In this document: piece by piece, positions 15,194 through 24,196 of the stretch | Layout: every line of letters begins with the position of its first letter | How positions within the stretch are numbered: the first letter of the stretch is position 1 | Assembly: GCA_964584995.1 (NCBI GenBank) | Contig: CAZPCA010000003.1 | Location: 1-48,614 of the forward strand | Direction: 5' to 3' | DNA length: 48,614 bases | From: JAJTFW01 sp964584995 | GTDB lineage: Bacteria > Bacteroidota > Bacteroidia > AKYH767-A > OLB10 | Notes under the pieces: model-generated | Told to the model about the DNA's origin: nothing | The model's database searches: none | What the model saw: the letters and a program-made list of their open reading frames with translations, nothing else | Made by a program: the position numbers and the translations under genes

Positions 15194-16624
15194 ATGAAAC
15201 ATTGGACAAAAGTACGTTGGGCGCTTTTTAGCTGTTTTCTTTTGGTGGACTTACAGGTGTCCATGGCTCAGAAAGCATGGAGTTTGTTGGAGTGTATTGA
15301 TCATGCACTGGTCAACAACATCGCTGTCAAGCAAAATGAGGTCTCCGCTGAACTGGCCCGTTTATCCGTTGCTCAGAGCCGGTATTCCATGTTGCCCACC
15401 TTGAATACGTCGGTTGGCCGTAATTACAATTTCGGAAGAACCATCGATCCCTTCACCAACCAGTTCACTACGCAGCAGGTGGAGTCCGATAATTGGTCCT
15501 TGAATACAGGGGTGACCCTCTTCAATGGGTTTCAGTTGCAGAATACGCTGAAGCAAAGTCAACTCAACTATCTCGCAGGTAAATCGGATCTGCAAAAAAT
15601 AAAAAACGATATTTCGCTGAATGTCATCAGCAGCTACTTGCAGGTGCTTTACACCAAGGAGCAACTCAAGGTGGCGCAGGCAAGGGTAGAGCAGTCCACA
15701 CAGCAACGTGACCGTATCTTGCGCCTCGTTAATGCGGGTTCGGCGGTTCAAGGCAGTTTGCTGGATGCGGAAGCGCAACTGACCAACGAAGAACTGAGTC
15801 GTATCACTGCCGAGAATCAACTCATCTCTGCTCGTCTGGCAATCACCCAGCTTTTGCAGCTGAATTCTCCCGAAGGCTTCGACGTCGTAGACCCTTCGGT
15901 TGAAGTACCCGCGGAAAATATCCTTTCGTTGACACCTGCCCAGCTTTATGACCTTGCGCTGGCCAATCTTCCGGAAATCAAAGCCGCCGATAACAGGATT
16001 CTCAGTGCCGAAAAGGGGGTAAGTATTGCCAAAGCGGCACTAATGCCCCGGCTCTCCGCTTTTGGCCAGCTGAGCTCGTTCTATTCTTCCAGCGCCAAAA
16101 CTGTGGCTGGGGTGGAGTTTGAAGGACTTGTTCCGAATGGGGTAACAACCGCCGGAGATACTGTTCTGGTGCCATCTTTCAATACCCGGCTTGCCGATGA
16201 ATCCTACAGGAATCAGCTGGACCAAAATTATAACAAGGCTTTTGGCCTGTCCCTGAGTGTGCCTTTGTTCAATGGTTTCAACGGACAATTGGGCGTGCGC
16301 AGGGCAAGGCTCAACCTGGAAAATGCGCGTTATGCTTCTCAACAGGTCCGCAACCAGTTGTATCAAAGCATACAGCAGGCCCATACGGATGCACAGGCCG
16401 CCGCTAAAAGATACGAGGCTACGGCAAGGTCATTGCGTTCGTTTGAAGAATCGTACAGTTATGCGGAGAAGAGGTTCAATGCAGGGCTTATCAATTCCCT
16501 TGAATACCTAACAGTCACCAACAACGTCACACGGTCCAAAGTAGAACTGCTGCAGGCGAAATATGATTATATATTCCGTCTGAAAGTACTGGATTTCTAC
16601 GCCGGTAAACCGCTGGGTTTTTAA
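15194..16624 (+). CDS. TolC-family outer membrane efflux protein
   Basis: 476 residues, with a signal peptide ending around VSMAQ (about residue 26). Two related halves of long alpha-helices and beta strands characterise the family: WSLLECIDHALVNNIAVKQ begins the first, and the second starts at about residue 265 (YDLALANLPEIKAADNRILSAEKGVSIAKA). It should form the trimeric channel-tunnel through the outer membrane. The adaptor gene follows after 24 nt, so the two form an efflux or type I secretion operon; the inner-membrane pump is not adjacent. Confidence 0.93.
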   Translation: MKHWTKVRWALFSCFLLVDLQVSMAQKAWSLLECIDHALVNNIAVKQNEVSAELARLSVAQSRYSMLPTLNTSVGRNYNFGRTIDPFTNQFTTQQVESDNWSLNTGVTLFNGFQLQNTLKQSQLNYLAGKSDLQKIKNDISLNVISSYLQVLYTKEQLKVAQARVEQSTQQRDRILRLVNAGSAVQGSLLDAEAQLTNEELSRITAENQLISARLAITQLLQLNSPEGFDVVDPSVEVPAENILSLTPAQLYDLALANLPEIKAADNRILSAEKGVSIAKAALMPRLSAFGQLSSFYSSSAKTVAGVEFEGLVPNGVTTAGDTVLVPSFNTRLADESYRNQLDQNYNKAFGLSLSVPLFNGFNGQLGVRRARLNLENARYASQQVRNQLYQSIQQAHTDAQAAAKRYEATARSLRSFEESYSYAEKRFNAGLINSLEYLTVTNNVTRSKVELLQAKYDYIFRLKVLDFYAGKPLGF

Positions 16625-16648
16625 TTTGAATTCAAATAACGACATGTC

Positions 16649-17992
16649 ATGACGAAGAAAAAGTCAATCTGGTTCTGGATCGGAATAGCTGTAGTAGCAG
16701 CGGTGCTCCTCTCTGTCATCGCCAAGAAGGCAGGATGGATCGGAAGTAGCAATCAAATCAAAGTCAGTGTCGAGAAAGTGGAGAGAAGGGATATCGTGGA
16801 GATTGTTTCAGCAAACGGTAAAGTCCAGCCGGAAGTGGAGTTGAAGATCAGTGCTGACGTAAGCGGTGAGATAACCGAATTGCATGTGCAGGAAGGGGAT
16901 ATTGTCAAAAAGGGTACGCTGCTCTGCCGTATCAATCCGGAAGTGTATGTGTCGAGTCTTGATCGCGCCACTGCGGCTGTCAATACATCTAAAGCCAATT
17001 TTCAGAACAGCCGTTCACGCCTGACACAGGCCCAGGCTCAATTCGAAGTTTCCGAACAGAATTATCTGCGCAATAAAAAGTTGTTCGATGAAAAGGTGAT
17101 TTCAACGGCTGAATTTGAAAACATAAAATCTTCGTACGAAGTGGCGAAAGCGGAAGTGGAAGCAGCGAAACAGAGTGTATCGGCAGCCAACTTCAACGTG
17201 AACAGCGCAGAGGCGGGATTGAAGGAGTCCAGGGAAAACCTGAACCGTACCAGTATCTATGCCCCTGTAGATGGAACGGTTTCCAAGTTGAGCAAGGAGA
17301 AGGGAGAGCGGGTGGTAGGCACCAACATGATGGAAGGAACGGAGATCCTGCGTCTGGCCAACCTGAACGAAATGGAAGTGTCGGTAGACGTCAGTGAAAC
17401 GGATATCGTACGGGTGGATGTGGGCGATACGGCAGACATCGAGGTGGATGCTTGGCTGGGGCGGACCTTTACAGGTATAGTCACCGAAGTAGCGAACTCT
17501 TCCAACCTCTCCGCAGCTTCTGTGACCGACCAGGTGACAAACTATACAGTGAAGGTGCGCATATTGCGTGATTCCTATATGGACCTGCTCGAGGGGAAAT
17601 CTGCCAAATACAGCCCCTTCAGACCGGGGATGTCTGCTACGGTAGATATTCGTACCCGCCGTACAGCCAACGTACTGACGGTTCCCATCCAAGCCGTAAC
17701 CACACGTGATTCTTCCGTCGCATCGAGTACAGGATCAGGGAATGGTTCGCCGCAACCTGCTACCGCCATCAGGCAACAGGAATTGGTGTTCATTGTTAAA
17801 GAGGACAAAGTGGAAATGCGAAAGGTGAAAACCGGAATTCAGGATAGTCAGCATATCGAAATAACAGATGGTCTGAAGGAAGGCGAATCTGTGGTTTCTG
17901 GTCCTTACAGCGTTGTCTCCCGGATTCTGAAGCAAGATGCTAAAGTCACAGTTGTCAGCAGGGAAGAACTTTTCGAGAAGGAGGAAGAGTAG
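16649..17992 (+). CDS. Periplasmic adaptor of an efflux pump (HlyD/MacA-like)
   Basis: 447 residues: N-terminal membrane anchor (about 8-26, WFWIGIAVVAAVLLSVIAKKAG), lipoyl/barrel-sandwich halves (VSGEITELHVQEGDIVKKG at about 71-89 and the returning half SIYAPVDGTVSKLSKEKGERV at about 202-222), an alpha-helical hairpin (about 100-195, repeated ANFQNSRSRLTQAQAQFEVSEQ-like heptads), and C-terminal beta domains. It bridges an inner-membrane transporter to TolC. MacA normally works with the ABC permease MacB, but no such gene follows; the next gene is tsaB. The short Ser/Gly-rich stretch near residues 355-365 is an insertion between beta strands. Confidence 0.92.
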   Translation: MTKKKSIWFWIGIAVVAAVLLSVIAKKAGWIGSSNQIKVSVEKVERRDIVEIVSANGKVQPEVELKISADVSGEITELHVQEGDIVKKGTLLCRINPEVYVSSLDRATAAVNTSKANFQNSRSRLTQAQAQFEVSEQNYLRNKKLFDEKVISTAEFENIKSSYEVAKAEVEAAKQSVSAANFNVNSAEAGLKESRENLNRTSIYAPVDGTVSKLSKEKGERVVGTNMMEGTEILRLANLNEMEVSVDVSETDIVRVDVGDTADIEVDAWLGRTFTGIVTEVANSSNLSAASVTDQVTNYTVKVRILRDSYMDLLEGKSAKYSPFRPGMSATVDIRTRRTANVLTVPIQAVTTRDSSVASSTGSGNGSPQPATAIRQQELVFIVKEDKVEMRKVKTGIQDSQHIEITDGLKEGESVVSGPYSVVSRILKQDAKVTVVSREELFEKEEE

Positions 17993-18016
17993 TCATTCTG
18001 CTTTTAACGGTTGAGA

Positions 18017-18733
18017 ATGATGCAAGCTCTGCGCACGTCCCCGCTTTTATTGTTGCTGGAAACGGCAACGTCCGTGTGCTCCGTTGCTGTTTGCAGAGGA
18101 ACTGAAATGTTGGCTTTGCAGTCCAGCAAAGCAGAGCGTGAACATGCTTCCATGCTTACCATTTATATCAAGGAGGTGATGGCACTGGCCGGATTCAATT
18201 TACGGGACCTGGATGCCGTGGTCGTCAGCAAAGGACCAGGCAGCTATACCGGACTCAGAATAGGTGTGGCCGCCGCGAAGGGCATTTGTTTCTCTTTAAA
18301 TAAACCGCTCATCGCAGTGGACACTCACCTGGCGATGGCAGCTCAGTACAATCTGGAACATGGCGCAGATGTAAACGGGGACGACGTACTTGTCCCGGTA
18401 ATTGATGCGCGTCGGATGGAGGTTTACGGTGCAGCATTGAACCGACAACTGGACTACCGGATACCGGTTTGTGCGGAGGTGTTGCATCCGGGGAGTTTCA
18501 TCACGGATCTTTCAAGCAGGCATGTTTTCTTTGGAGACGGGGCGGCCAAATGCACAGAAATTTTCTCCGGAAACTCTTCGGTAGTCATCGATAAGTTCTT
18601 TAACCTTTCCGCGTCAGGTTTGTTACTACCTGGTAACGAGGCTTGGTTGAAAAGGGCATTCGCCGATACGGCCTACTTCGAGCCCTATTACCTGAAAGAG
18701 TTCGTTGCGAAGCTGAAAACATCAAGTACGTGA
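18017..18733 (+). CDS. tsaB: tRNA threonylcarbamoyladenosine biosynthesis protein TsaB
   Basis: Partner of TsaD and TsaE in making t6A at position 37 of ANN-decoding tRNAs. About 239 residues from ATG 18017. Family signatures: LLLLETATSVCSVAV at the N-terminus, EREHASML (about 42-49), VVSKGPGSYTGLRIGVAAAKG (about 72-92, the ASKHA-fold core motif) and VIDARRMEVYGA (about 134-145). TsaB is a degenerate paralogue of TsaD and lacks its metal-binding histidines, as seen here. It lies 24 nt after the adaptor gene and 27 nt before msrA, so it may be read through from the efflux promoter. Confidence 0.95.
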   Translation: MMQALRTSPLLLLLETATSVCSVAVCRGTEMLALQSSKAEREHASMLTIYIKEVMALAGFNLRDLDAVVVSKGPGSYTGLRIGVAAAKGICFSLNKPLIAVDTHLAMAAQYNLEHGADVNGDDVLVPVIDARRMEVYGAALNRQLDYRIPVCAEVLHPGSFITDLSSRHVFFGDGAAKCTEIFSGNSSVVIDKFFNLSASGLLLPGNEAWLKRAFADTAYFEPYYLKEFVAKLKTSST

Positions 18734-18760
18734 GTCACTACCACACCCGAGTCACCTCCA

Positions 18761-19414
18761 ATGAAAAGCATACTGCTCTCACTCCATTTGCTTGTCCTGT
18801 TTTCCTGTTCCGGTAAGCAGGTCACTACCGAACCTGAAATCCCTAAACCGATTGATTCCATTGAAAAAATGAATGCCATGACAACAGATACAGCGACTTT
18901 CGGTGGTGGATGCTTTTGGTGCATCGAAGCGGTTTTCCAGCAATTGGATGGTGTAGTGTCTGTGGCAAGTGGTTATTCCGGAGGGCAGCGGCCGAATCCG
19001 TCGTATGAGCAGGTTTGCTCCGGTGCAACAGGCCACGCGGAAGTAGTACAGGTGGTGTATCATCCGGAAATGCTTACCTACGATGAATTACTCGAGGTGT
19101 TCTGGAGCATTCACGATCCTACCACACCGAACAGGCAGGGGGCGGATGTGGGTACACAATACCGTTCGGTGATTTATTACCATTCTCCTGATCAACAACA
19201 AAAAGCAGAAAGCTATAAATCAAAGCTGAATGCAGAAGATGTTTTCGGAGCGCCTGTGGTCACGGAAATCAGCCCGATGAAAGAGTTTTTCAAGGCGGAG
19301 AATTACCATCAGAACTATTACAACGATAACGAGAACCAGCCATACTGCAGCTATGTGATTCGTCCCAAATTGGATAAATTCAGGAAGGTGTTTGCGGGTA
19401 AGCTGAAGAAATAA
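18761..19414 (+). CDS. msrA: Peptide methionine-(S)-sulfoxide reductase, lipoprotein form
   Basis: Repairs oxidised methionine. 217 residues: a leader with lipobox LFSC (about residues 13-16) implies a lipid-anchored, extracytoplasmic enzyme, followed by a short linker. The catalytic motif is GGGCFWCIEAVF (about 48-59), and the family signatures SGYSGG, TGHAEVVQV and DPTTPNRQGADVGTQYRS are present. A second internal start (MTTDTATF) would give a cytoplasmic form, but the leader is well formed. Resolving cysteine is probably in QPYCSYVI near the C-terminus. A small hairpin overlaps the stop codon. Confidence 0.95.
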   Translation: MKSILLSLHLLVLFSCSGKQVTTEPEIPKPIDSIEKMNAMTTDTATFGGGCFWCIEAVFQQLDGVVSVASGYSGGQRPNPSYEQVCSGATGHAEVVQVVYHPEMLTYDELLEVFWSIHDPTTPNRQGADVGTQYRSVIYYHSPDQQQKAESYKSKLNAEDVFGAPVVTEISPMKEFFKAENYHQNYYNDNENQPYCSYVIRPKLDKFRKVFAGKLKK

Positions 19415-19434
19415 TTCCGTGATGCGTCGGAATT
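19413..19434. terminator. Possible hairpin terminator between msrA and lhgO
   Basis: AATTCCG (19413-19419) pairs with CGGAATT (19428-19434), loop of 8. It overlaps the msrA stop and lies between convergent genes, but no T-tract follows, so its strength is doubtful. Confidence 0.35.
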
Positions 19435-19446
19435 CCCACCAGAGAA

Positions 19447-20667
19447 TTAGCTGAGTTTGAAATAATCGCCGGCCATCTCGGTCACTGCGTGTCCAATGGC
19501 CAGTCCGGCTGTCGCTGCCGGAGACGGCGCGTTCAAGACATGGAGTGCATTGTGACGGTGCACGATTTTGAAATCATCGATCATGTTTCCATTCCTGTCC
19601 AGTGCCATGGCTCTTACGCCCGCTCTGCCAGGTACGATGTCCTCCATCTGCAAGGAGGGGATGAGCCTCTTCAGCCTTTCCAAAAACAGTCTTTTGCTGA
19701 AAGCCCTTCTATACTCATCCAGGCCGAATTGCCAGTGCTTGAAGAACAGCTTCCACGTTCCTCCGTACGAAAGTGCATCCAAGGTGTCGTTCAGGTTGAA
19801 GTCTGTTTTTCCGTATCCTTCCCGCTTGAAAACGAATACTGCATTCGGGCCACATTCGGTCGGATGATTGATCATGCGCGTAAAATGCACACCGAGGAAG
19901 GGGAATTGGGGGTCAGGTACAGGATAAATCAAGTGTTTGACCTTATGTTGCGCCTGTTCGGTGAGTTCGTAATAGTCTCCACGGAACCCGACTATTTTCA
20001 TGTCAGGATCTATGCCGTCTTTTTTTGCGATACGGTCACATTGCAATCCCGCACAATTCACGAGGAAGCGTGCAGTGAATTTTCCCTGATTCGTGATGAC
20101 AGTGGTATGTTCCTCGGATTTCTGGAAGTCAATCACTTCGTGGTTCAGTAGCACCTTGCTGCCATTGAACTTTTCATTGATCAATTTCGCCAGTACTTCG
20201 CAAACGGCAGGGAAGTCGATTATTCCGGTACAGCCGACGTGAATTGCCTTGATTCCCGAGCAGAAGGGTTCTATCTCACGGATGACTTCCGGACCCACCA
20301 TGCGGATGTCTTCAACACCGTTTTGAAGTCCATGGTTGTACACCTTCTCCAGGTGAGCCAATTCCTTCTCGTGGGTGGCTACGATCAATTTGCCGCAAAT
20401 ATCATGTCCGATGCCGTGCTCTTTGGCAAAAGCAACGATTTCCCTTCGGCCATCTACACAGTTCTTGGCTTTGTAGCTGCCGGGTTTGTAATAGATTCCG
20501 CTATGCAGAACCCCTGAGTTTCGACCGGTTTGATGAAAGCTGACGCGGTTTTCTTTTTCCAAAACACAGATTTTCAAATCCGGGTACCGCATATTCAGTT
20601 TGTAAGCCGTAGAGAGCCCTACGATACCCCCGCCAATGACAATGACATCAAACGTTTTGGAATCCAT
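19447..20667 (-). CDS. lhgO: L-2-hydroxyglutarate oxidase/dehydrogenase
   Basis: FAD enzyme that oxidises L-2-hydroxyglutarate to 2-oxoglutarate, passing electrons to the membrane quinone pool in E. coli. 406 residues with an N-terminal dinucleotide-binding motif VIVIGGGIVGLSTAYKL (about 8-24), the DAO-fold signature HQTGRNSGVLHSGIYYKPGS (about 45-64; histidine position expected to hold FAD), and a C-terminal GRAGVRAMALD and APSPAATAGLAIG. Its -7 element lies only 4 nt before the ATG, suggesting a leaderless mRNA. Function is by family; glycerol-3-phosphate dehydrogenase-like relatives are the alternative. Confidence 0.93.
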   Translation of the reverse strand: MDSKTFDVIVIGGGIVGLSTAYKLNMRYPDLKICVLEKENRVSFHQTGRNSGVLHSGIYYKPGSYKAKNCVDGRREIVAFAKEHGIGHDICGKLIVATHEKELAHLEKVYNHGLQNGVEDIRMVGPEVIREIEPFCSGIKAIHVGCTGIIDFPAVCEVLAKLINEKFNGSKVLLNHEVIDFQKSEEHTTVITNQGKFTARFLVNCAGLQCDRIAKKDGIDPDMKIVGFRGDYYELTEQAQHKVKHLIYPVPDPQFPFLGVHFTRMINHPTECGPNAVFVFKREGYGKTDFNLNDTLDALSYGGTWKLFFKHWQFGLDEYRRAFSKRLFLERLKRLIPSLQMEDIVPGRAGVRAMALDRNGNMIDDFKIVHRHNALHVLNAPSPAATAGLAIGHAVTEMAGDYFKLS

Positions 20668-20671
20668 GAAG

Positions 20672-20679
20672 CAAATTTA
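20672..20679 (-). promoter_or_regulatory. -7 promoter element (TAAATTTG) for lhgO, 4 nt from the ATG
   Basis: Perfect TAnnTTTG on the minus strand. Only 4 nt (GCTTC minus the element's G, bases 20671-20668) separate it from the start codon at 20667, so transcription should begin at or within the first codon. Confidence 0.55.
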
Positions 20680-20838
20680 AATTCTTTGTGTCACAGATGG
20701 TAAGTCCCTTGCAGAGTTTTGACGCTCAACTGACTATGCGGTTAACGTTCAGTCCGTTTAATACTTTGTTGATAATTATCATTTTTGGTGTAACTTGCCG
20801 ACCGGCACCCTTCGTTAATTTGCCGCATTCGCTATTTT

Positions 20839-22059
20839 ATGAGAAGAATTTTGACTGTAGTACTGTTGATGTTGCCCGCATGGCTCTATGCGGGTGGATT
20901 TCAGCTGGGGACACAAGGTCAGCAGGTGATGGGGATGGGCGGATCAGTGACGGGATTCGCTCTGGATGCATCCTCGGCATTTTACAATCCGGGAGCATTG
21001 ATCAGTTTGAAAAGTTCGTCACTTGATGCCGGTGTGAGCTTACTAATGCCAGAAATTGTTTTTAGTGGCCCCTATGGTGGAAACGAAAATTCGGGTTCTT
21101 CACTGGCACTGCCTGCTTACATCTACGGCATGTACAAATTCAGGGAACGTTGGGTATTTGGCCTGAGTGTCAACTCCCCATTCGGTTTTCATACGCGGTG
21201 GGAAGACGATTGGAGCGGAAGGTATATTGTCCAGAATTCTCGTCTGAGTACCTTGTGTGTTCAGCCGACTGCAGCATTCAGGGTCAATGACTGGCTTTCG
21301 ATAGGGGGAGGCGCGGTACTAACGCGTGGCACCTACGAACAACAACGTGCACTGAATATCCGGCAAGGCGGATCTCCGGAGGCAGGTGTTCAGCTGAAGG
21401 GTAGCGGCTCCGCTCTGGGACTTAACGCAGGAGTATTTGCCGAATGGGGCAAAACCAGTTTGGGATTGTCGTACCGCTCTGCATTGGAAGTGCCCATCGA
21501 AGACGGTGATGTGGTTTTCAATAGTTTGCCGGCATTTTACACCTCAACGGGAGCTTTCCCTTCCGGCTCGGTTTTTACCACTGCAATAAGGCTGCCCTCC
21601 GTGATTTCGTTTGGATTAGGGCGTTCAGTGGATGAGAATTTGAAATTGAATCTGGATGTGAATCTGTACTCCTGGAGCCAAAGTGACCCGATCCAATACT
21701 CAGTGGAAAATGTGCCCTACTTGAGTAGTGAGATGCCTGCCATCGAGGGCTCCAGCCTGGCAGTGCGCTTGGGGGGGCAATACCGATATTCCGCTAAGCT
21801 GGCATTGCTGGCGGGTTTGGCATTCGAGCAAACACCCGTGCAGGGTGGGGATGTGTCGCCCATGTTTCCGGATGCTGATCGGTTCGTTTTCAGTGGTGGC
21901 GCCACCTATAAAGTCAAAGAGCGAATCGCATTCAGTGCCGCTTTAAGGTTCGAGAACATGAGGGAACGCAGGGAGGTGGAGGAATTCACAGACCGGTTGA
22001 TCGGAACATATAAATCATACACATATGTCGCGGGTATTGGCATCAACTACAGTTTCTGA
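20839..22059 (+). CDS. FadL/OMPP1/TodX-family outer membrane transporter
   Basis: 406 residues with a signal peptide (MRRILTVVLLMLPAWLYAGG). The mature N-terminus GGFQLGTQGQQVMGMGGSVTG and the following ASSAFYNPGAL are the classic FadL opening (the NPA-like plug). The rest alternates amphipathic strands and ends in a C-terminal aromatic residue (YSF), as for beta-barrels inserted by BAM. It probably imports hydrophobic compounds such as fatty acids. The GDSL-like lipoprotein gene begins 4 nt after the stop, so the two are coupled. A near-consensus -7 element (TTAATTTG, 20815-20822) is 16 nt upstream. Confidence 0.93.
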   Translation: MRRILTVVLLMLPAWLYAGGFQLGTQGQQVMGMGGSVTGFALDASSAFYNPGALISLKSSSLDAGVSLLMPEIVFSGPYGGNENSGSSLALPAYIYGMYKFRERWVFGLSVNSPFGFHTRWEDDWSGRYIVQNSRLSTLCVQPTAAFRVNDWLSIGGGAVLTRGTYEQQRALNIRQGGSPEAGVQLKGSGSALGLNAGVFAEWGKTSLGLSYRSALEVPIEDGDVVFNSLPAFYTSTGAFPSGSVFTTAIRLPSVISFGLGRSVDENLKLNLDVNLYSWSQSDPIQYSVENVPYLSSEMPAIEGSSLAVRLGGQYRYSAKLALLAGLAFEQTPVQGGDVSPMFPDADRFVFSGGATYKVKERIAFSAALRFENMRERREVEEFTDRLIGTYKSYTYVAGIGINYSF

Positions 22060-22063
22060 TTTC

Positions 22064-23395
22064 ATGTTTCGGATATTCATTATCGTTAGCATGGTGCTTT
22101 CCGGCTGCAAGCCGGAACTGGACGCGCCCAATTATACGGCTGGTGATGCCGATTTCAGTGTATTTCTTTCCATAGGTGGGGGCACTACGGCAGGTATGAC
22201 CGACAATGCACTGCTTCCTTCCGGGCAGTTGAACTCCTTCCCGGCCTTGCTGGCTGCACGGTTTCAGCTGGTGAATGGCGGTGCTTTCGTACAGCCTGTC
22301 ACCAGCCTCGTGAACGGATTTTCATATGATTTTTTGGCCTCGAAGGGCACTGGGAAGACGTACTTCACCAACAAGTCTGATTGTAAGGGGGTGTTGTTTT
22401 TAAAGTCGGACACCCTGCCTTTTGACAGCGCATCGTTCAGATGGTTAGGGTCACAGGGACCATTCAACAACATGGGTGTACCGGGTGCCAGGAGTTTCAA
22501 TCTGTACAGCCAGACCTTCGGGAAAAAGGGCTTGAGCGGTAATCCATTTTTCTTTCGTATGGCTTCCGATACGGGAGGTACTACTGGACTCTCTTCAACC
22601 GTCTTGGGCGATGCTGCACGGATCGAGCATACATTTTTTACGATGTGGGTAGGTATGGAGGATGTGCTATTTTATGCCTTGTCCGGTGGGGAGCCTTCCA
22701 GTGCTTTTTTTGAAATAACGCCCGTGCTACAATTCAACGCGGCTGTGGATACCGTTATCAATGCATTGGTAGCGAATGGAGCTTCCGGCGTGGTTGCAAG
22801 CATACCGGATATCGAGGATTTGCCCTTCTTCAATGCCGTTCCCTACAACGGCCTTTCATTGACGCAGACGGAGGCGGACTCCCTCAATCAGATCTCTCCT
22901 CCTGGCATTGGTTTCGAAGCCGGTCAGAATGCATACGTGGTGGCTAATCCAGGTGGGGGTTCTATCCGGCAGTTGGGTAAGGACGAATTGATTATGCTCA
23001 ATGTGTCGATGGATTCGTTGCGATGCGGCAAGCTGGGTACACCGCAACGGCCGATTTTATCTACTCAGGTGATAGACTCGTCGGAACTTGCCTTGCTCCG
23101 CAATGCGGTCGCCTCCTATAACAACAAGTTGCGGAATACAGCTACGGCGAGAAACCTCGCTTTTGCAGATATGCATGCCCTTTACAAATCCTGGAGCACT
23201 ACTTTTGATTATAGCGGAGCTGCTTACTCCAATGCATATATTACCGGAGGGATATTTTCATCGGATGGCTTGCATCCCACCGGACGGGGATATGCCATCA
23301 TTGCCAACGAGTTCATCCGTGTCATTAATGCAGCATACAAATCGAACCTGCCCCCCTGCGACGTGAATAGCTACGCAGGTTTTCAGTTTCCATAG
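22064..23395 (+). CDS. SGNH/GDSL-hydrolase-like lipoprotein with degenerate block I
   Basis: 443 residues from ATG 22064 (a longer frame starts inside fadL). The lipobox LSGC is at about residues 12-15. The SGNH fold can be followed: block I region FLSIGGGTTAGMTD (about 33-46), block II NNMGVPGARS (about 144-153), block III region GVVASIPDIEDLPFFNAVPYNG (about 246-267), and block V DGLHPTGRGYAIIANEF (about 411-427) with the Asp-x-x-His dyad intact. Relatives in Bacteroidota read G-(D/N)-S-L-T-A-G in block I; here it is G-G-G-T-T-A-G, so the nucleophilic serine is missing. It may be an inactive binding protein for the adjacent FadL porin, or a hydrolase using another residue. Confidence 0.82.
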   Translation: MFRIFIIVSMVLSGCKPELDAPNYTAGDADFSVFLSIGGGTTAGMTDNALLPSGQLNSFPALLAARFQLVNGGAFVQPVTSLVNGFSYDFLASKGTGKTYFTNKSDCKGVLFLKSDTLPFDSASFRWLGSQGPFNNMGVPGARSFNLYSQTFGKKGLSGNPFFFRMASDTGGTTGLSSTVLGDAARIEHTFFTMWVGMEDVLFYALSGGEPSSAFFEITPVLQFNAAVDTVINALVANGASGVVASIPDIEDLPFFNAVPYNGLSLTQTEADSLNQISPPGIGFEAGQNAYVVANPGGGSIRQLGKDELIMLNVSMDSLRCGKLGTPQRPILSTQVIDSSELALLRNAVASYNNKLRNTATARNLAFADMHALYKSWSTTFDYSGAAYSNAYITGGIFSSDGLHPTGRGYAIIANEFIRVINAAYKSNLPPCDVNSYAGFQFP

Positions 23396-23452
23396 TACGA
23401 CTTGATAGCTGGCCTGGTCCGAATGAGATTCTGGTTACTAAAATTCCGTTCC

Positions 23453-24088
23453 TTACTCTGCTACCGCCACTACCTCTTGCACTCCGGGTACCATCTGTTT
23501 AAGAAGATTCTCGATTCCGGCCTTCAGCGTCACCGTGGAGGATGGACATCCGCTACAGGCACCTTTTAGCACCACACTTACTTTTCCATTGACAAATGAA
23601 CGGAAATGGATAGCTCCGCCATCGCCTTCTACAGCCGGTCGGATATATTCATCCAACAGTTCCATGATTTTTTTCTCTGCTTCGGGATCCGCAACCGCAG
23701 CTACTTCCTCCGGATATGCCTTGGAGGAGGTGTCATTGACTTCAAGCGGTGCTTCTGGAGCCTTTGCCGGGATGTGATCGGGTGAAAATGGCGACTGGGT
23801 GAACAGAGGTTCTTCGGACATCAAAAAGCCACGGATGAACTCCCGGAGGATATTGGTGATATCGAACCAGTCGAGCTCGGCCGATTTATTGATGGTGATG
23901 AAATTGGACGTGATGAATACTCTGGTCACTCCGCTGAATCCGAACAATTGCCGCGCCATGGGGCAATGAATGGCTTCTTCTGCGGATTGGTATTCAACAG
24001 TGCCTCCTTCCAGCAACATGACATCAGCGACAAACTTTAGGCTGTTCGGGTTAGGAGTGAGTTCGGCGTATATGTTAATAGGTCTCAT
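23453..24088 (-). CDS. Nfu/NifU-type iron-sulfur scaffold protein
   Basis: About 211 residues from the ATG at 24088 (chosen because the conserved Nfu N-terminus INIYAELTPNPNSLKFV begins there). Nfu_N domain at about 1-90, an acidic linker (about 95-130), then a C-terminal NifU domain with the cluster-binding CxxC in GACSGCPSSTVTLK (about 178-191). It carries or delivers a [4Fe-4S] cluster to apoproteins. Divergent from nadB; NadB itself is a flavoenzyme, but NadA, the next step, is a 4Fe-4S protein, so the pairing may be functional. Bacteroidota -7 element 15 nt upstream. Confidence 0.93.
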   Translation of the reverse strand: MRPINIYAELTPNPNSLKFVADVMLLEGGTVEYQSAEEAIHCPMARQLFGFSGVTRVFITSNFITINKSAELDWFDITNILREFIRGFLMSEEPLFTQSPFSPDHIPAKAPEAPLEVNDTSSKAYPEEVAAVADPEAEKKIMELLDEYIRPAVEGDGGAIHFRSFVNGKVSVVLKGACSGCPSSTVTLKAGIENLLKQMVPGVQEVVAVAE

Positions 24089-24103
24089 CGTATGATTTGC
24101 CTG

Positions 24104-24111
24104 CAAAGATA
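24104..24111 (-). promoter_or_regulatory. -7 promoter element (TATCTTTG) for the Nfu gene
   Basis: Perfect TAnnTTTG on the minus strand, 15 nt before the ATG at 24088. Confidence 0.65.
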
Positions 24112-24149
24112 CGAGGTAAGAATCAGTTTAGTCCATGCCTTGAATACCG

Positions 24150-24157
24150 TAACTTTG
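24150..24157 (+). promoter_or_regulatory. -7 promoter element (TAACTTTG) for nadB
   Basis: Perfect TAnnTTTG, 39 nt before the nadB ATG at 24197. Its position inside the longer nadB frame argues against the upstream start at 24092. Confidence 0.6.
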
Positions 24158-24196
24158 CAGCATATTCCGAAATGGACTCTTCAGGTTCCCTTAATT

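Noticed and set aside
18011..18016. TTG start for tsaB
   Set aside because: ATG at 18017 follows two codons later and gives the normal N-terminus.
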